Source of the DNA: Streptomyces chumphonensis
Lineage (GTDB): Bacteria > Actinomycetota > Actinomycetes > Streptomycetales > Streptomycetaceae
DNA: 64,000 bases
Assembly (NCBI RefSeq): GCF_014779715.1
Contig: NZ_JACXYU010000002.1
Span: 496,001-560,000, forward strand
Direction: 5' to 3'
The notes beneath the pieces were generated by a model. It made no database searches. It worked only from the letters and a program-made list of their open reading frames with translations, and had not been told where the DNA came from. A program made the translations under genes and the position numbers. Below are positions 9,277 through 18,852 of the stretch, one piece after another (within the stretch, counting starts at the first letter, position 1; each line of letters begins with the position of its first letter).

Positions 9277-9468
9277 CCCGCCGAGGGTACGGGCGGCGGC
9301 GGAGGCGGCGGGCCGGGGCCGCCATCAACCGTTCGGTGGATTCCGGGGTGCGCCGCACGGAGGACGACGGGCCCCTCCGCGTCGGCGATGTGCGCGGGGA
9401 CGGCCCCCGCGAGGCTGGAGCGGCCGCCGCAGGTCACCCTCGTCCCCCGATCCGCCAGGAGTCCCGCC

Positions 9469-10542
9469 GTGTTCGTCGCCCTCCGTGACCTCCGCTTCGC
9501 CCGTGGGCGGTTCGCCCTGATGGGTGTCGTGGTCACGCTGCTCGCCACGTTGGTGGTGTTCCTGCACGGCCTCACCGAGGGGCTGGCCCGGGACTCCTCC
9601 TCGGCCGTCGCCGGGCTGCCGGCCGACCGGATCGCCTTCGGGGCGCCGGGCGGCGCCGAACCGGAGGTGTCGTTCTCCGACAGCACGGTCTCCGCCGAGC
9701 AGGTGCGGGGCTGGACGGCGGCGGACGGGGTCCGCGCGGCCGAGCCGCTGGGCGTGGCGATGACCCGGCTGACGGTCCGGGCCGGCGCGGGTTCGGTGAG
9801 CCTCTTCGGCGGCCCGCCGGCCCTGCTCCCCCGCCTGACCGAGGGGACGGCGCCGGGCCGGGGTGAGGCGGCGGTCAGTGCGGCGGTCGCCGGGACGTAC
9901 GGGCTGACCGTGGGCGATCGGGTGCGGCTCGGCACGCGGGGGCTGACGGTCTCCGGCGTCACCGAGGACCGCGCCCACGCCCACGCTCCCACCGTCTGGA
10001 CGGACCTGCCGACCTGGCACACGGTGAGCGGCCACGAACGGCCGACGGTGCTCGCCCTGACCCTGGCCTCCGGCGCCGACGTCCCCGCGGTCGACGCCCG
10101 GCTCGCGACGGCCACCGTGCCGACCGGCGACGCCGTGGAGGGGATCGCGAGCCACGCCGCCGAGCAGGGCAGCCTCCGGCTCGTCCAGGGCTGCCTGTTC
10201 GTGGTGGCCGCGCTGGTGACGGGGGCGTTCTTCACGGTCTGGACGGTGCAGCGCCGACCGGAGATCGCGGTGCTCAAGGCCGTGGGGGCGAGCAGCGGCT
10301 ACCTCGTGCGGGACGCCCTGGCCCAGGCCCTCGTGCTCCTGCTGGGCGGCACCCTGCTCGGCGCGGGGCTGGCGCTGGCGGGCGGGCTGGTCGCGGTGCG
10401 CGGGGTGCCCTTCGTGCTGGACGTGCGGACGGCCGGGCCACCGGTGGCCGCCATGGTCGTGCTCGGCCTGGCCGGGGCCGGGCTCGCCGTCCGCCGCATC
10501 ACCTCCGTCGACCCGCTGACCGCGCTGGGAGCCGGCCGATGA
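9469..10542 (+). CDS. FtsX/MacB-like ABC transporter permease
   Basis: This 357-residue permease has one N-terminal membrane helix (FALMGVVVTLLATLVVFLHG), a long extracytoplasmic MacB-type domain (about 40-240) and three C-terminal helices that carry the FtsX domain. The FtsX coupling segment RRPEIAVLKAVGASSGYLV is clear. The GTG at 9469 is chosen because ccaggag lies 8 bases upstream and the frame before it is Pro/Gly-rich noise. The last four bases overlap the start of the ATPase gene (ATGA). The substrate is unknown; such pairs often export lipids or peptides or give resistance. Confidence 0.88.
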   Translation: MFVALRDLRFARGRFALMGVVVTLLATLVVFLHGLTEGLARDSSSAVAGLPADRIAFGAPGGAEPEVSFSDSTVSAEQVRGWTAADGVRAAEPLGVAMTRLTVRAGAGSVSLFGGPPALLPRLTEGTAPGRGEAAVSAAVAGTYGLTVGDRVRLGTRGLTVSGVTEDRAHAHAPTVWTDLPTWHTVSGHERPTVLALTLASGADVPAVDARLATATVPTGDAVEGIASHAAEQGSLRLVQGCLFVVAALVTGAFFTVWTVQRRPEIAVLKAVGASSGYLVRDALAQALVLLLGGTLLGAGLALAGGLVAVRGVPFVLDVRTAGPPVAAMVVLGLAGAGLAVRRITSVDPLTALGAGR

Positions 10543-11237
10543 CCGACCGCAGGATCCCCCTCGCCCTGGACCGTGTGCGGCTGACCTACCCCGACGGGGA
10601 CCGGCGGCTCACCGCGCTGGACGACGTCGGCCTCCGGGTCGCGGCCGGTGAGCTCGTCGCGGTGGCCGGGCCGTCCGGCTCGGGGAAGTCCTCGCTGCTG
10701 GCGGTGGCCGCGACACTGCTGCGCCCGGACGCCGGGACGGTCCGCCTCGCCGGGCAGGACGTCGGCGTGCTGCGGGCGGCGGCCCGCACGGCGCTGCGGC
10801 GCAGGGCCGTCGGCATCGTCTTCCAGCAGCCGAACCTGCTGCCCTCGCTGACGTCCGTGGAGCAGTTGCTGGTGACGGCCCATCTGCGGGGCGGACGCCG
10901 GGCGCTGCGGCGGGCGACCGAGCGGCGCCGGGCGGAGGAGCTGCTGGAGTCGGTCGGCCTGGACGCCTCCCGGCGGCGGCGCAGGCCGCACCGGCTCTCC
11001 GGGGGTGAACGGCAGCGGGTGAACATCGCCAGGGCGCTGTTCGGCACGCCGCAGGTGCTGCTGGTCGACGAGCCGACCTCGGCACTGGACCACGAGCGCG
11101 GGGCGCGGGTGGCGGAGCTGCTGCGGGAGGTGACCCGGACGCACGGCACCGCGACCGTCCTGGTGACGCACGACCTCGGTGTGCTCGGCCGCGCGGACCG
11201 GGTGCTGCACATGACCGACGGACGGCTCGCGGAGTGA
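10539..11237 (+). CDS. ABC transporter ATP-binding protein (MacB/LolD type)
   Basis: The 232-residue ATPase carries Walker A (GPSGSGKSS), the Q loop (FQQPNLLPSL), the signature LSGGERQRVNIARAL, Walker B (VLLVDEPTSALD) and the H loop (VLVTHDLGV). It energises the FtsX-type permease, whose stop codon it overlaps. The pair is divergent from the two-component system at 7391-9276, an arrangement typical of stress- or antibiotic-sensing modules. No drug can be named from the sequence. Confidence 0.93.
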   Translation: MTDRRIPLALDRVRLTYPDGDRRLTALDDVGLRVAAGELVAVAGPSGSGKSSLLAVAATLLRPDAGTVRLAGQDVGVLRAAARTALRRRAVGIVFQQPNLLPSLTSVEQLLVTAHLRGGRRALRRATERRRAEELLESVGLDASRRRRRPHRLSGGERQRVNIARALFGTPQVLLVDEPTSALDHERGARVAELLREVTRTHGTATVLVTHDLGVLGRADRVLHMTDGRLAE

Positions 11238-11254
11238 CGTCCGCGAGCCGTCCG
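11219..11254 (+). terminator. Terminator hairpin at the end of the ABC operon
   Basis: A perfect 15-bp stem with a 6-base loop begins inside the last codons of the ATPase gene, and its loop region holds the stop codon. It sits in the 21-base convergent gap to the next minus-strand gene and could stop transcripts from both sides. Confidence 0.7.
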
Positions 11255-11258
11255 GGTG

Positions 11259-11726
11259 TCACTCCGCGTGCGCGAACAGCCTGAGCACCGGTACGCCGAC
11301 CTGGTGGCGGGCCCGGGAGGCCCAGTCCCGGTGGAAGAACTCCTCCACCAGGTGGGGTGCGGTGAGCACGATGACCTCGTCGGCGTTGGACCGCGCGACG
11401 ACGGATTTCAGGGCGTCGAGCGGGTGCTTGTCGATGAGTCGGCCCTCGGCCCCGGCGCCGGTCTCGCGCAGCGATCTGAGGGAGTGTTCGAGGGCGAGCC
11501 GGGCGGGCTGCGCGGCGTCGCCGTCCTCCGGTTCGTCGGCCTCGTGCACGGCCTGTTCCAGTTCGCCGAGCGCGACGTCGTCCAGGGCCCGCAGCAGGCG
11601 GTCCTGCCGCCCGCGCGGCTGCATGAGGACGACGAAGGAGACCTCCTCCTCACCGTGCAGGGTGGTGACGAGCTCCACGTCCGTCGGCACCAGCGGCTTC
11701 TCGATCATGAGTACGGTCGTGAACAC
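11259..11726 (-). CDS. Conserved actinobacterial hypothetical protein
   Basis: I recognise this as a small conserved actinobacterial family with no established role. I recall homologues that carry the label indole-3-glycerol phosphate synthase, which the sequence does not support. The 155-residue protein has alternating beta strands and helices (VELVTTLHGEEEVSFVVLMQ, then SNADEVIVLTAPHLVEEFF), suggesting a USP- or Rossmann-like fold. It has a long charged helix in between and no membrane segment. The GTG at 11726 (FTTVLMIEKPLVPTDVE) is preferred over an ATG at 11774 because the added residues are Arg/Ala-rich. A hairpin separates it from the upstream reductase gene, so it probably has its own promoter. 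Confidence 0.7.
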   Translation of the reverse strand: MFTTVLMIEKPLVPTDVELVTTLHGEEEVSFVVLMQPRGRQDRLLRALDDVALGELEQAVHEADEPEDGDAAQPARLALEHSLRSLRETGAGAEGRLIDKHPLDALKSVVARSNADEVIVLTAPHLVEEFFHRDWASRARHQVGVPVLRLFAHAE

Positions 11727-11810
11727 GGCGGGCGCCCTTCTTCTCCACTGGCCCCGCGGGGCCCGTACAGCCAATGTTCCTGCGCTGGGGAGAGTCTGCC
11801 CGGCGAACGC

Positions 11811-11835
11811 AAAGCGGAACGCTGAATTCCGCTTT
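11811..11835 (-). terminator. Terminator hairpin after the reductase gene
   Basis: A 9-bp perfect stem (aaagcggaa / ttccgcttt) with a 7-base loop lies 5 bases beyond the stop codon of the reductase gene at 11841. On the minus strand the stem ends in a short AAA/TTT run, making it the most classical terminator of this region. Confidence 0.65.
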
Positions 11836-11840
11836 CGCCG

Positions 11841-12650
11841 TCACTGCCGACGGTAACGCGTGAACAGGAAGCCCGCCTCCTCCAGCACGGACTCCAGGGC
11901 GAACTCCACGGGGACGGGGAAGGCGGCGCCCTTCATGATCCGCGGGGCGTCGCCCGCCGTGATCCGGGGCGCTACCGTCAGGCACAGCTCGTCCAGAACG
12001 CCCGCCGTGGCGAACGCGCCGAGCACCCGGGGGCCGCCCTCGGTCAGCAGCCTGCGGTGCCCCTCCCCGGCCAGCGCCGCCGGCACGCGGGCCGGGTCGG
12101 CGCCCAGACCCTCCCCCGCGAACACCACGCGCGCACCGGCGTGCCGCGCGGCCTCGACCCGTTCGGCGGGCGCCCCGGCCCCCGTCACCACCAGCGTGGG
12201 GGTCACCGGGGAGGCGAACAGCGGCGCCGTGAGGTCCAGCTCCAGGCCCGCGCTGAGCACCGCGACGGCGGGCGCCGGCGCCTGCCCCGCCGCCGCGCGG
12301 CGCCCGGCGAACGCCGCGCGGGCCTTCGCCGGGCGGTAGCCCTCCGTGCGCACCGTCTCGGCCCCGACCACGACGGCGTCCGCGAGCCCGCGCAGCACGC
12401 CGAAGATCCGCATGTCGGCGGCGTTGGACAGGGGCTGCGACCGGCCGTCGTGGTGTGCCGCCCCGTCCAGCGAGGCCACCATGTTGCCGCGCAGCCAGCT
12501 CCGGCCGACGGCCTCGGGCCCGTGCGGCGGGAACGCGTCGGCCGCCGGGTAGGCGTAGGCGTCGGCGAGCTCCTCAAGGCTCCACTCGCGGTCGCCGGTG
12601 ACGTCCGGGCGTGCGGCGGCATCGGGGGACAAGGGGAACAGGCGTCGCAT
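11841..12650 (-). CDS. RibD C-terminal-type pyrimidine reductase family protein
   Basis: The 269-residue protein is a single RibD-C/DHFR-like reductase domain without the deaminase half of RibD. WLRGNMVASLDGAAH near the N-terminus, FGVLRGLADAVVVGAETVR, the glycine-rich EGHRRLLTEGGPRVLG and the C-terminal ITAGDAPRIM fit the family. Such proteins reduce pyrimidinone or pterin-like substrates with NAD(P)H. Since no riboflavin genes are nearby, the substrate is unknown. The gene is divergent from zapE with only about 65 bases between starts. Confidence 0.85.
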   Translation of the reverse strand: MRRLFPLSPDAAARPDVTGDREWSLEELADAYAYPAADAFPPHGPEAVGRSWLRGNMVASLDGAAHHDGRSQPLSNAADMRIFGVLRGLADAVVVGAETVRTEGYRPAKARAAFAGRRAAAGQAPAPAVAVLSAGLELDLTAPLFASPVTPTLVVTGAGAPAERVEAARHAGARVVFAGEGLGADPARVPAALAGEGHRRLLTEGGPRVLGAFATAGVLDELCLTVAPRITAGDAPRIMKGAAFPVPVEFALESVLEEAGFLFTRYRRQ

Positions 12651-12702
12651 GACCGCAGTGTGGCACGGGCCACTGTCGTGCGAGGGAGGGGCCCGTGCGC
12701 CG

Positions 12703-12708
12703 TACAGT
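12703..12708 (+). promoter_or_regulatory. -10 element for a probably leaderless zapE message
   Basis: A tacagt hexamer matches the TAnnnT -10 pattern and ends 7 bases before the GTG at 12716. That would place the first transcribed base at or next to the start codon. No clear -35 is seen. Confidence 0.4.
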
Positions 12709-12715
12709 GGCAGAC

Positions 12716-13873
12716 GTGCCGACCTCCGCCTCCTCCTCCGCCACGACTCCGCAGCCCAAGACCCCGGAGCGCCCGGGGCCGCCCACGGGCACGGCCTCCG
12801 GGGCGGCCGACGAGACGCCCGCCGCGCTCAGCGAACGGCATCCGCACGTCCCGGCCGACCGGCTCGTCGCCGAGCTCGTCCCGCCGCCCCGGTTCGACGC
12901 GGTGCGCTTCGAGACCTACCTCCCCGACCCGGCCCGGCCGAGCCAGGCCGAGGCCGTCGAGGTGCTGAGCGGCTTCGCCCGCTCCCTCGGCGGCTCGACG
13001 GCTTCGGGCGGCGGGCGCGGCGGCGTGGGACGGTGGTTCCGCCGCCCGAGGCGCGCGCAGGCCGCGGGCCCGCGCGGGGTGTACCTCGACGGGGGGTACG
13101 GCGTCGGCAAGACGCACCTGCTGGCCTCGCTGTGGCACGCGACCCCGGCTCCGGCCGAGCGCAAGGCGTTCGGCACCTTCGTGGAACTGACGAACCTCGT
13201 GGGGGCGCTCGGCTTCCGGCAGACCGTCGCGACGCTCTCCGAGCACCGGCTGCTGTGCATCGACGAGTTCGAGCTGGACGACCCGGGTGACACCGTGCTC
13301 GTCTCCTCCCTGCTCGCGCGGCTCGTCGAGGAGGGGGTGGCGCTCGCCGCCACGTCCAACACCCTGCCCGGAAGGCTCGGTGAGGGACGCTTCGCGGCGG
13401 CCGACTTCCTGCGCGAGATCCAGGGGCTGTCGGCCCACTTCCGTGCCCAGCGGATCGACGGTGAGGACTACCGCCACCGGGGCCTGCCCGAGGCGCCCCG
13501 GCCCTGCGGCGACGACGAGGTCACCCGGGTGGCCTACCGCACGCCGGGGGCCGGTCTGGACGCGTTCCCGGCGCTCCTGGACCACCTGGCGCAGGTCCAC
13601 CCCAGCCGCTACGGCGCCCTGTGCGACGGCCTGACCGCGGTGTGCCTGACGGGCGTGACGCCGGTCGCCGACCAGGCGACGGCGCTGCGCCTGGTGGTCC
13701 TCGCCGACCGGCTGTACGACCGCGAGGTGCCGGTGATCGCCTCCGGTCGGCCGTTCGACGCGCTGTTCAGCGAGGAGATGCTGAACGGGGGGTACCGGAA
13801 GAAGTACTTCCGCGCGATATCCCGCCTCACCGCCCTGGCCCGCGACGGGCAGCGCCTCGCCGCGGACGGGTGA
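12716..13873 (+). CDS. zapE: ZapE/AFG1-like AAA ATPase
   Basis: The 385-residue protein belongs to the AFG1/ZapE family of AAA+ ATPases. In E. coli ZapE acts on the division ring; mitochondrial AFG1 is a quality-control factor. Walker A is YGVGKTHLLASLW and Walker B is RLLCIDEFELDD. The sensor region AATSNTLPGRLGEG and Arg-finger segments follow. The first 60 residues are a Pro/Ala/Ser-rich tail. I chose the GTG at 12716 because of the -10-like hexamer 7 bases upstream. A GTG at 12695 with a gggaggg 4 bases upstream would add seven residues and is almost as good. Confidence 0.88.
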   Translation: MPTSASSSATTPQPKTPERPGPPTGTASGAADETPAALSERHPHVPADRLVAELVPPPRFDAVRFETYLPDPARPSQAEAVEVLSGFARSLGGSTASGGGRGGVGRWFRRPRRAQAAGPRGVYLDGGYGVGKTHLLASLWHATPAPAERKAFGTFVELTNLVGALGFRQTVATLSEHRLLCIDEFELDDPGDTVLVSSLLARLVEEGVALAATSNTLPGRLGEGRFAAADFLREIQGLSAHFRAQRIDGEDYRHRGLPEAPRPCGDDEVTRVAYRTPGAGLDAFPALLDHLAQVHPSRYGALCDGLTAVCLTGVTPVADQATALRLVVLADRLYDREVPVIASGRPFDALFSEEMLNGGYRKKYFRAISRLTALARDGQRLAADG

Positions 13874-13928
13874 CCCGGTCGGGGGCACGGAGCACGCGAA
13901 AGTACGATCATCGCAATAGCGTCGTCAT

Positions 13929-14834
13929 GTGATCACGTTCCGTACCCTGACCCGCTGCCCGGCGCTCCTGCTGGCCCTGGCCGCGACGGCGGCCTGCGGG
14001 ACCGGCGCCGCCCCCGCGTCCGACCCGGAGCGCGGCGACCTCCCCGAGCGCGCGGCGGCCGAGGCACCCGTCCGGGCGGACCGGCCGGCCACCCTGCCGC
14101 TCACCCCCGACGGCCGCACCCCCGTCTTCCGCCACGGGCCGCGCACCCCCGAGGCGGAGGCGACACGGGGCACTGCGGGCACGCCGCCCCGCACGAAGCC
14201 GGTCGCGCTCACCTTCGACGCCGACATGACCGCCGGGCAGGCGGACCGCGCGGCCGCCGGCGAGCGGTTCGACAACCCGGCCCTCGTCCGGCTCCTGCGC
14301 GCGCAGCGGGTCCCGGCCACGTTCTTCGTCACCGGCATGTGGGCCCGCACCTACCCGAGCCAGACGGCGGCGCTCGGGCGCGACCCGCTGTTCGAGGTCG
14401 GCAACCACTCCTTCTCCCACCACGCCTTCACCGAGCCCTGCCACGGCCTGCCCGCGCTCGACGCACGGCGCCAGCTCGCCGACGTGCGCGCGGGCTTCGA
14501 CGCCCTGCGCGCGGCCGGGGTGGACCGGCCGGTGCCCTACTTCCGCTTCCCCGGCGGCTGCTACGACGACGCCGCCCTGCGGGCCGTCGCCCCGGCGGGC
14601 GTGACGGCCGTGCAGTGGGACGTCGTCGGCGGCGACCCGTTCACCGAGGACGCCGACGCCGTCGTCCGGCAGGTGCTGTCGGACGTGCGGCCGGGCTCGG
14701 TCGTCGTCCTGCACTGCACCCGCAGCGCGGCGCCCGCCACCGCCGAGGCGGTGCGCCGCATCGTTCCGGAGCTGCGCGAGCGCGGCTACCGCTTCGTCCG
14801 GGTCTCCGAGCTGCTGGGCGCCGCGCGGGGCTGA
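13929..14834 (+). CDS. Secreted polysaccharide deacetylase lipoprotein (NodB domain)
   Basis: The GTG-started 301-residue protein opens with a lipoprotein signal (basic TLTRC, hydrophobic core, LAATAAC lipobox). A Pro/Ala-rich linker leads into a carbohydrate-esterase-4/NodB domain at about residues 92-295. The catalytic motifs are present: TFDADM, NHSFSHH (metal His), RFPGGCYD and VVVLHC. FDAD carries the usual metal Asp and base. It probably removes acetyl groups from peptidoglycan or another extracellular glycan. The gene is convergent with hemQ, 3 bases apart. Confidence 0.9.
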   Translation: MITFRTLTRCPALLLALAATAACGTGAAPASDPERGDLPERAAAEAPVRADRPATLPLTPDGRTPVFRHGPRTPEAEATRGTAGTPPRTKPVALTFDADMTAGQADRAAAGERFDNPALVRLLRAQRVPATFFVTGMWARTYPSQTAALGRDPLFEVGNHSFSHHAFTEPCHGLPALDARRQLADVRAGFDALRAAGVDRPVPYFRFPGGCYDDAALRAVAPAGVTAVQWDVVGGDPFTEDADAVVRQVLSDVRPGSVVVLHCTRSAAPATAEAVRRIVPELRERGYRFVRVSELLGAARG

Positions 14835-14837
14835 GCG

Positions 14838-15554
14838 TCAGGCCAGACCGGCCACCAGCTCGGCGACCGCCTTGCGGCGGCCGGTGAAGAAGGGGACCTC
14901 CTCGCGGACGTGCAGCCGGGCCTCGGAGGCGCGCAGGTGGCGCATGAGGTCCACGATGCGGTGGAGTTCGTCGGCCTCGAAGGCCAGCAGCCACTCGTAG
15001 TCGCCCAGCGAGAACGACGCGACGGTGTTGGCCCGCACGTCCGGGTACCCGCGCGCCATCTTGCCGTGGTCGGCGAGCATCCGGCGGCGGTCCTCGTCCG
15101 GCAGCAGGTACCACTCGTAGGAGCGGACGAACGGGTACACGCTGACGTAGTCGCGCGGCGTCTCGTCGGCCAGGAACGCCGGGATGTGGGAACGGTTGAA
15201 CTCCGCCGGGCGGTGCAGGGCCATGTTCGACCACACGGGGTCCAGCGCCCGGCCGAGCTTCGTGCGGCGGAAGCGGTTGTAGGCGTCCTGGAGGGCGTCG
15301 GCGGTCTCGGCGTGCCACCAGACCATGACGTCGGCGTCCGCGCGCAGCCCGGAGACGTCGTAGGTGCCGCGCACCGTGACGTCCTCCGCGGCGAGCTGGT
15401 CGAACAGCTCCTCGACCTCGGCCGCGTAGCCGGTGCGGTCCTCCGGGAGCACGTCCTTCAGCCGGAAGACGGACCACAGGGTGTAGCGGATGACCTCGTT
15501 GAGGTCCTTGGCCTTCTTGCCCGCGTTCGGGGCCTTGTGCGGTGCGTTGGTCAT
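14838..15554 (-). CDS. hemQ: Coproheme decarboxylase
   Basis: HemQ (ChdC) converts coproheme to heme b with hydrogen peroxide, the last step of the coproporphyrin-dependent heme route of Actinobacteria. The 238-residue protein is a chlorite-dismutase-fold member. The segment [17 protein letters not shown] carries the catalytic Tyr region. The likely proximal heme His lies in [29 protein letters not shown] is the family C-terminal block. It follows hemY by 4 bases in the order hemE-hemY-hemQ, so the three genes act in one pathway. ATG start with no competing start nearby. Confidence 0.93.
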   Translation of the reverse strand: MTNAPHKAPNAGKKAKDLNEVIRYTLWSVFRLKDVLPEDRTGYAAEVEELFDQLAAEDVTVRGTYDVSGLRADADVMVWWHAETADALQDAYNRFRRTKLGRALDPVWSNMALHRPAEFNRSHIPAFLADETPRDYVSVYPFVRSYEWYLLPDEDRRRMLADHGKMARGYPDVRANTVASFSLGDYEWLLAFEADELHRIVDLMRHLRASEARLHVREEVPFFTGRRKAVAELVAGLA

Positions 15555-15558
15555 GCCC

Positions 15559-16956
15559 TCATTCTCGCCCCCGTGCCGCGGCGGCCCACGCCAGGGTCGC
15601 CTCGGCCGCCGCGGACGCCGAGGCGACGCACGCGGGGATGCCGACGCCGTCGTAGAGGGCGCCGCACACCTCCAGACCCGGCATCCGCGCGACGGCCGCG
15701 CGGACGCGGGCCACCAGGCCCCGGTGACCGAGGGCGTACTGCGGCAGCCCGGCGGGCCAGCGGGTCACGCGGGAGGCGACCGGAGCGGCCGTCAGCCCCA
15801 CGGCGTCGCGCAGGTCGGCGAGGGAGGCGGCCACCAGCGCGTCGTCGTCGCGTTCGAGGACGGCCTCCTCGCCGAAGCGCCCCACGGAGGTGCGCAGGAC
15901 GAACAGCTCCGGATCCTGCGCCGCGACCCACCCCCACTTGTTGGCGGAGAACGTGGACGCCTTGATCGTGCGGCCGTCCACCGGCGGCACGAGGAAGCCG
16001 CTGCCCCCGGGGAGCGCGCTGCCGAGGTCCGCCCGCCGGAAGGCGAGCGTGCACAGGGCCATCGACGCGTAGCCGACGCCCGCGAGCGCGTCCGCCGCGT
16101 CCGGCGCCTCGTGGCGCAGCAGCCGCGCGGCGGCCGGGCCGGGCAGGGCGAGGACCACCGCGTCGGCGTGGTGCACCCCCGCGTCGGTGGCGACGGCCCA
16201 GCCGTCGGGGGTGCGGCGCAGGTCCCGCGCGGTCACGCCCGTCGAGATCCGGCCACCGGCCGCGCGCACCGCGTCCGCGACGGCGCCCGGCAGCCGGCCG
16301 ACGCCGCCGGAGACGCCCATGAAGACGGGACCGGGCGCCGGCGCCGCCGCGCGGGCCTGCACGGACCGGACGGCGGCCAGCAGGGAGCGTTCGCGGCGGG
16401 CCGCCTCGAACAGCTGCGGCAGCGCCGCGCGCAGGGAGATCCGGTACGCGTCGCCCGCGTAGACCCCGCCCAGCAGCGGCTCCACCAGCCGGTCCACGAC
16501 CTCCCGGCCCAGCCGCTCGGCGACGTAGCCGCCGACCGTGACGTCCTCCCCGAGCGGGGTGCGCGGCAGGTCGGCGTCCTCGGCGACGCGGGCCAGGCCG
16601 TCGGGCGAGAGGACGTCGCCGAGGACGGCGGGGTCGCCGGGCACGCCCATGAGGTGCCCCCCGGGCATGGGCCGCACCGCACCGCGCGTCCAGATCGCGC
16701 CGCCGGCGACCGCCGGGGGCTCCAGCCTCGGGCCGAGGCCCACGGCTCGCGCCAGCTCCACCGCCTCGGGCCGACGGGCGAGCATGGACTCCGCGCCCAG
16801 GTCGACCGCGACGCCGGCGATCTCCCCACCGCGCAGTTTTCCGCCGAGCCGCGCGGACGCCTCCAGGACGGTCACCTCGGTGCCGCCGCCCACCTCCAGC
16901 AGCCGGTGGGCGGCCACGAGGCCGGAGATGCCGCCGCCGATGACGAGGATGCGCAT
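15559..16956 (-). CDS. hemY: Coproporphyrinogen III oxidase (HemY/CgoX)
   Basis: The 465-residue FAD enzyme begins with the dinucleotide motif [16 protein letters not shown], followed by [15 protein letters not shown]. It ends with the FAD-binding [20 protein letters not shown]. In Gram-positive bacteria with HemQ this protein oxidises coproporphyrinogen III to coproporphyrin III; it was formerly annotated protoporphyrinogen oxidase. The adjacent hemQ supports the coproporphyrin role. The gene lies 16 bases after hemE. Confidence 0.93.
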   Translation of the reverse strand: MRILVIGGGISGLVAAHRLLEVGGGTEVTVLEASARLGGKLRGGEIAGVAVDLGAESMLARRPEAVELARAVGLGPRLEPPAVAGGAIWTRGAVRPMPGGHLMGVPGDPAVLGDVLSPDGLARVAEDADLPRTPLGEDVTVGGYVAERLGREVVDRLVEPLLGGVYAGDAYRISLRAALPQLFEAARRERSLLAAVRSVQARAAAPAPGPVFMGVSGGVGRLPGAVADAVRAAGGRISTGVTARDLRRTPDGWAVATDAGVHHADAVVLALPGPAAARLLRHEAPDAADALAGVGYASMALCTLAFRRADLGSALPGGSGFLVPPVDGRTIKASTFSANKWGWVAAQDPELFVLRTSVGRFGEEAVLERDDDALVAASLADLRDAVGLTAAPVASRVTRWPAGLPQYALGHRGLVARVRAAVARMPGLEVCGALYDGVGIPACVASASAAAEATLAWAAAARGRE

Positions 16957-16972
16957 GCCGCCTGACGTCCCC

Positions 16973-18037
16973 TCAGCGCGCGGTCTGCTCGTGCACGTAG
17001 GCGACGAGGCGGGTCAGGGCGTCCGGGTCGGTCTGCGGGAGGACGCCGTGCCCCAGGTTGAAGACGTGGCCGGGCAGGTCGCGGGCGGCGTCGAGCACGG
17101 AGCGGGCCTGGGTCTCGACGGCCTCGCGCGGAGCGAACAGCACCGCCGGGTCGAGGTTGCCCTGGATCGCCCTGCCCGGCCCGACGCGCCGCGCCGCCTC
17201 GTCGAGCGGCACCCGCCAGTCGGCGCCGACCACGTCCGCGCCCGCCTCGCCCATCAGCTCCAGCAGTTCGCCGGTGCCGACGCCGAAGTGGATGCGCGGC
17301 ACGCCGTACCCGGCGGTCGCCTCGAAGACCTTGACGGAGGCCGGCATGACGCGGCTGCGGTAGTCGGCCGGGGCGAGGGCCCCCACCCAGGAGTCGAAGA
17401 GCTGCACGGCACTCGCGCCCGCCTCGATCTGCACCCGCAGGAAGGAGGCGGTGATCTCCGCGAGCCGGTCCAGGAGATCCGCCCACAGCTCGGGGTCGCC
17501 GTACATGAGCGCCTTGGTGTGTTCGTGGTTGCGCGACGGTCCGCCTTCGACCAGGTAGCTGGCGAGGGTGAAGGGGGCGCCCGCGAAACCGATGAGGGGC
17601 GTGCCGCCCAGCTCGGCGGTCAGCATGCCGACGGCCTCGGTGACGTAGGAGACGTCGGCCGGCTCCAGCGGCCGCAGCCGCTCCAGGTCGGCGCGGGTGC
17701 GCACGGGCTGGGCGACGACCGGGCCGACGCCGGGCTTGATGTCCAGGTCGATCCCGATCGCCTTCAGCGGCACCACGATGTCGCTGAAGAAGATGGCGGC
17801 GTCGACACCGTGGCGCCGGACGGGCTGGAGGGTGATCTCCGTGACGAGGTCGGGCCGCATGCACGAGTCGAGCATGGCGATGCCCTCGCGCAGCCGGCGG
17901 TACTCCGGCAGCGAGCGGCCCGCCTGCCGCATGAACCACACGGGGGTGTGCGGTACGGGCTCCCGGCGGCATGCCTTGAGGAACGCGGAGTCATACGTCT
18001 GGGTCGGCGGGCCCTGGGGGCGGTCAGCGGAACTCAC
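16973..18037 (-). CDS. hemE: Uroporphyrinogen decarboxylase
   Basis: HemE decarboxylates the four acetate side chains of uroporphyrinogen III to give coproporphyrinogen III. The 354-residue protein carries [16 protein letters not shown] near the N-terminus with the substrate-binding Arg pair. It also has [29 protein letters not shown] and [13 protein letters not shown]. The GTG at 18037 is followed directly by the family homology ([13 protein letters not shown]). It is the first gene of the hemE-hemY-hemQ unit and is divergent from the DUF3000 gene. Confidence 0.95.
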   Translation of the reverse strand: MSSADRPQGPPTQTYDSAFLKACRREPVPHTPVWFMRQAGRSLPEYRRLREGIAMLDSCMRPDLVTEITLQPVRRHGVDAAIFFSDIVVPLKAIGIDLDIKPGVGPVVAQPVRTRADLERLRPLEPADVSYVTEAVGMLTAELGGTPLIGFAGAPFTLASYLVEGGPSRNHEHTKALMYGDPELWADLLDRLAEITASFLRVQIEAGASAVQLFDSWVGALAPADYRSRVMPASVKVFEATAGYGVPRIHFGVGTGELLELMGEAGADVVGADWRVPLDEAARRVGPGRAIQGNLDPAVLFAPREAVETQARSVLDAARDLPGHVFNLGHGVLPQTDPDALTRLVAYVHEQTAR

Positions 18038-18125
18038 ACGGGAAGTCTCGCACGGGTCGTCCGCGGCGTCCGACTTGGCCGGGAACCGCCGGGTGTTCCT
18101 CCCCGCCTCCCGGTCACGCGGCGCC

Positions 18126-18131
18126 TAATCT
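18126..18131 (+). promoter_or_regulatory. -10 element of a leaderless DUF3000 transcript
   Basis: A taatct hexamer (TAnnnT) lies 7 bases before the ATG at 18139, and no Shine-Dalgarno sequence fits in the gap. This arrangement is typical of streptomycete leaderless messages. Confidence 0.5.
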
Positions 18132-18138
18132 TCGGCCC

Positions 18139-18852
18139 ATGGCAGCGGCGCGAGGACAGCAGGCGGAGGGCTCGGAGCAGGGCGGGGACGGCACCCGGAA
18201 CGAACCCGGCTCCTCCGGCCCCCCGGGGGAGGCCGACGCGGCGGTCCCGGCCGCGTTCCGGCAGGCGGTGGCGGCCCTGACGGGGGCCCGTCCGAGGCGG
18301 GCCGTGCGACTGGATCCGCTGCCAGCGCCCCGGCGGCTCGCCCCGTACGCGCACGCGCTCGGGGCGTCGGTGAGCGTGGACGACGAGGAACTGGCGGACG
18401 GGCGGTTCGTCCTGCTGCACGACCCGCGCGGCCAGGAGGGCTGGGAGGGCACGTTCCGCGTCGTGACGCTGGCCCGGGCCGAGCTGGAGCCGGAGATGGC
18501 CGGCGACCCGCTGCTGCCGGAGGTGACGTGGTCGTGGCTGACGGGGGCGCTCGACTCCCGGGGGGTCGTGGTGCGCCGGCCGGGCGGCACGGTGACCCGG
18601 GCCGGTTCCTGGTTCTTCGGCCAGCTCGGCGGACGTCCCCCCGAGGCGGAGATCGAACTGCGCGCGTCCTGGACACCGCTGGCCCCCTTGGGACTTCCGG
18701 ACGTGGCGGCCCACCTGGGCGCCTGGTGCGACCTGTTGTGCCAGTGCGCGGGGCTGCCCCCGGAGGCTCCGGAGGGCGGCGAGGGGGCCGACCCCTCGGG
18801 CGGCCCCGGCATCGTGCCGCTCCCCCAGCGCCGGGGTCCGCGCCCGCTGTAG
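18139..18852 (+). CDS. DUF3000 family protein
   Basis: This 237-residue protein belongs to an actinobacterial family of unknown function. A charged, low-complexity N-terminus (about 35 residues) is followed by the conserved domain: FRQAVAALTGARPRRAVRLD, LAPYAHALGASV, GRFVLLHDPRGQEGWEGTFR and a C-terminal WCDLLCQCAGLPPE. There is no signal peptide or membrane helix. It sits between the heme genes and a conserved response regulator, an order I recall from other streptomycetes, but no function follows from that. Confidence 0.85.
   Translation: MAAARGQQAEGSEQGGDGTRNEPGSSGPPGEADAAVPAAFRQAVAALTGARPRRAVRLDPLPAPRRLAPYAHALGASVSVDDEELADGRFVLLHDPRGQEGWEGTFRVVTLARAELEPEMAGDPLLPEVTWSWLTGALDSRGVVVRRPGGTVTRAGSWFFGQLGGRPPEAEIELRASWTPLAPLGLPDVAAHLGAWCDLLCQCAGLPPEAPEGGEGADPSGGPGIVPLPQRRGPRPL

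Noticed and set aside
11259..11726. Indole-3-glycerol phosphate synthase
   Set aside because: I recall this label on related proteins, but the length (155 residues) and absence of TrpC motifs exclude it.
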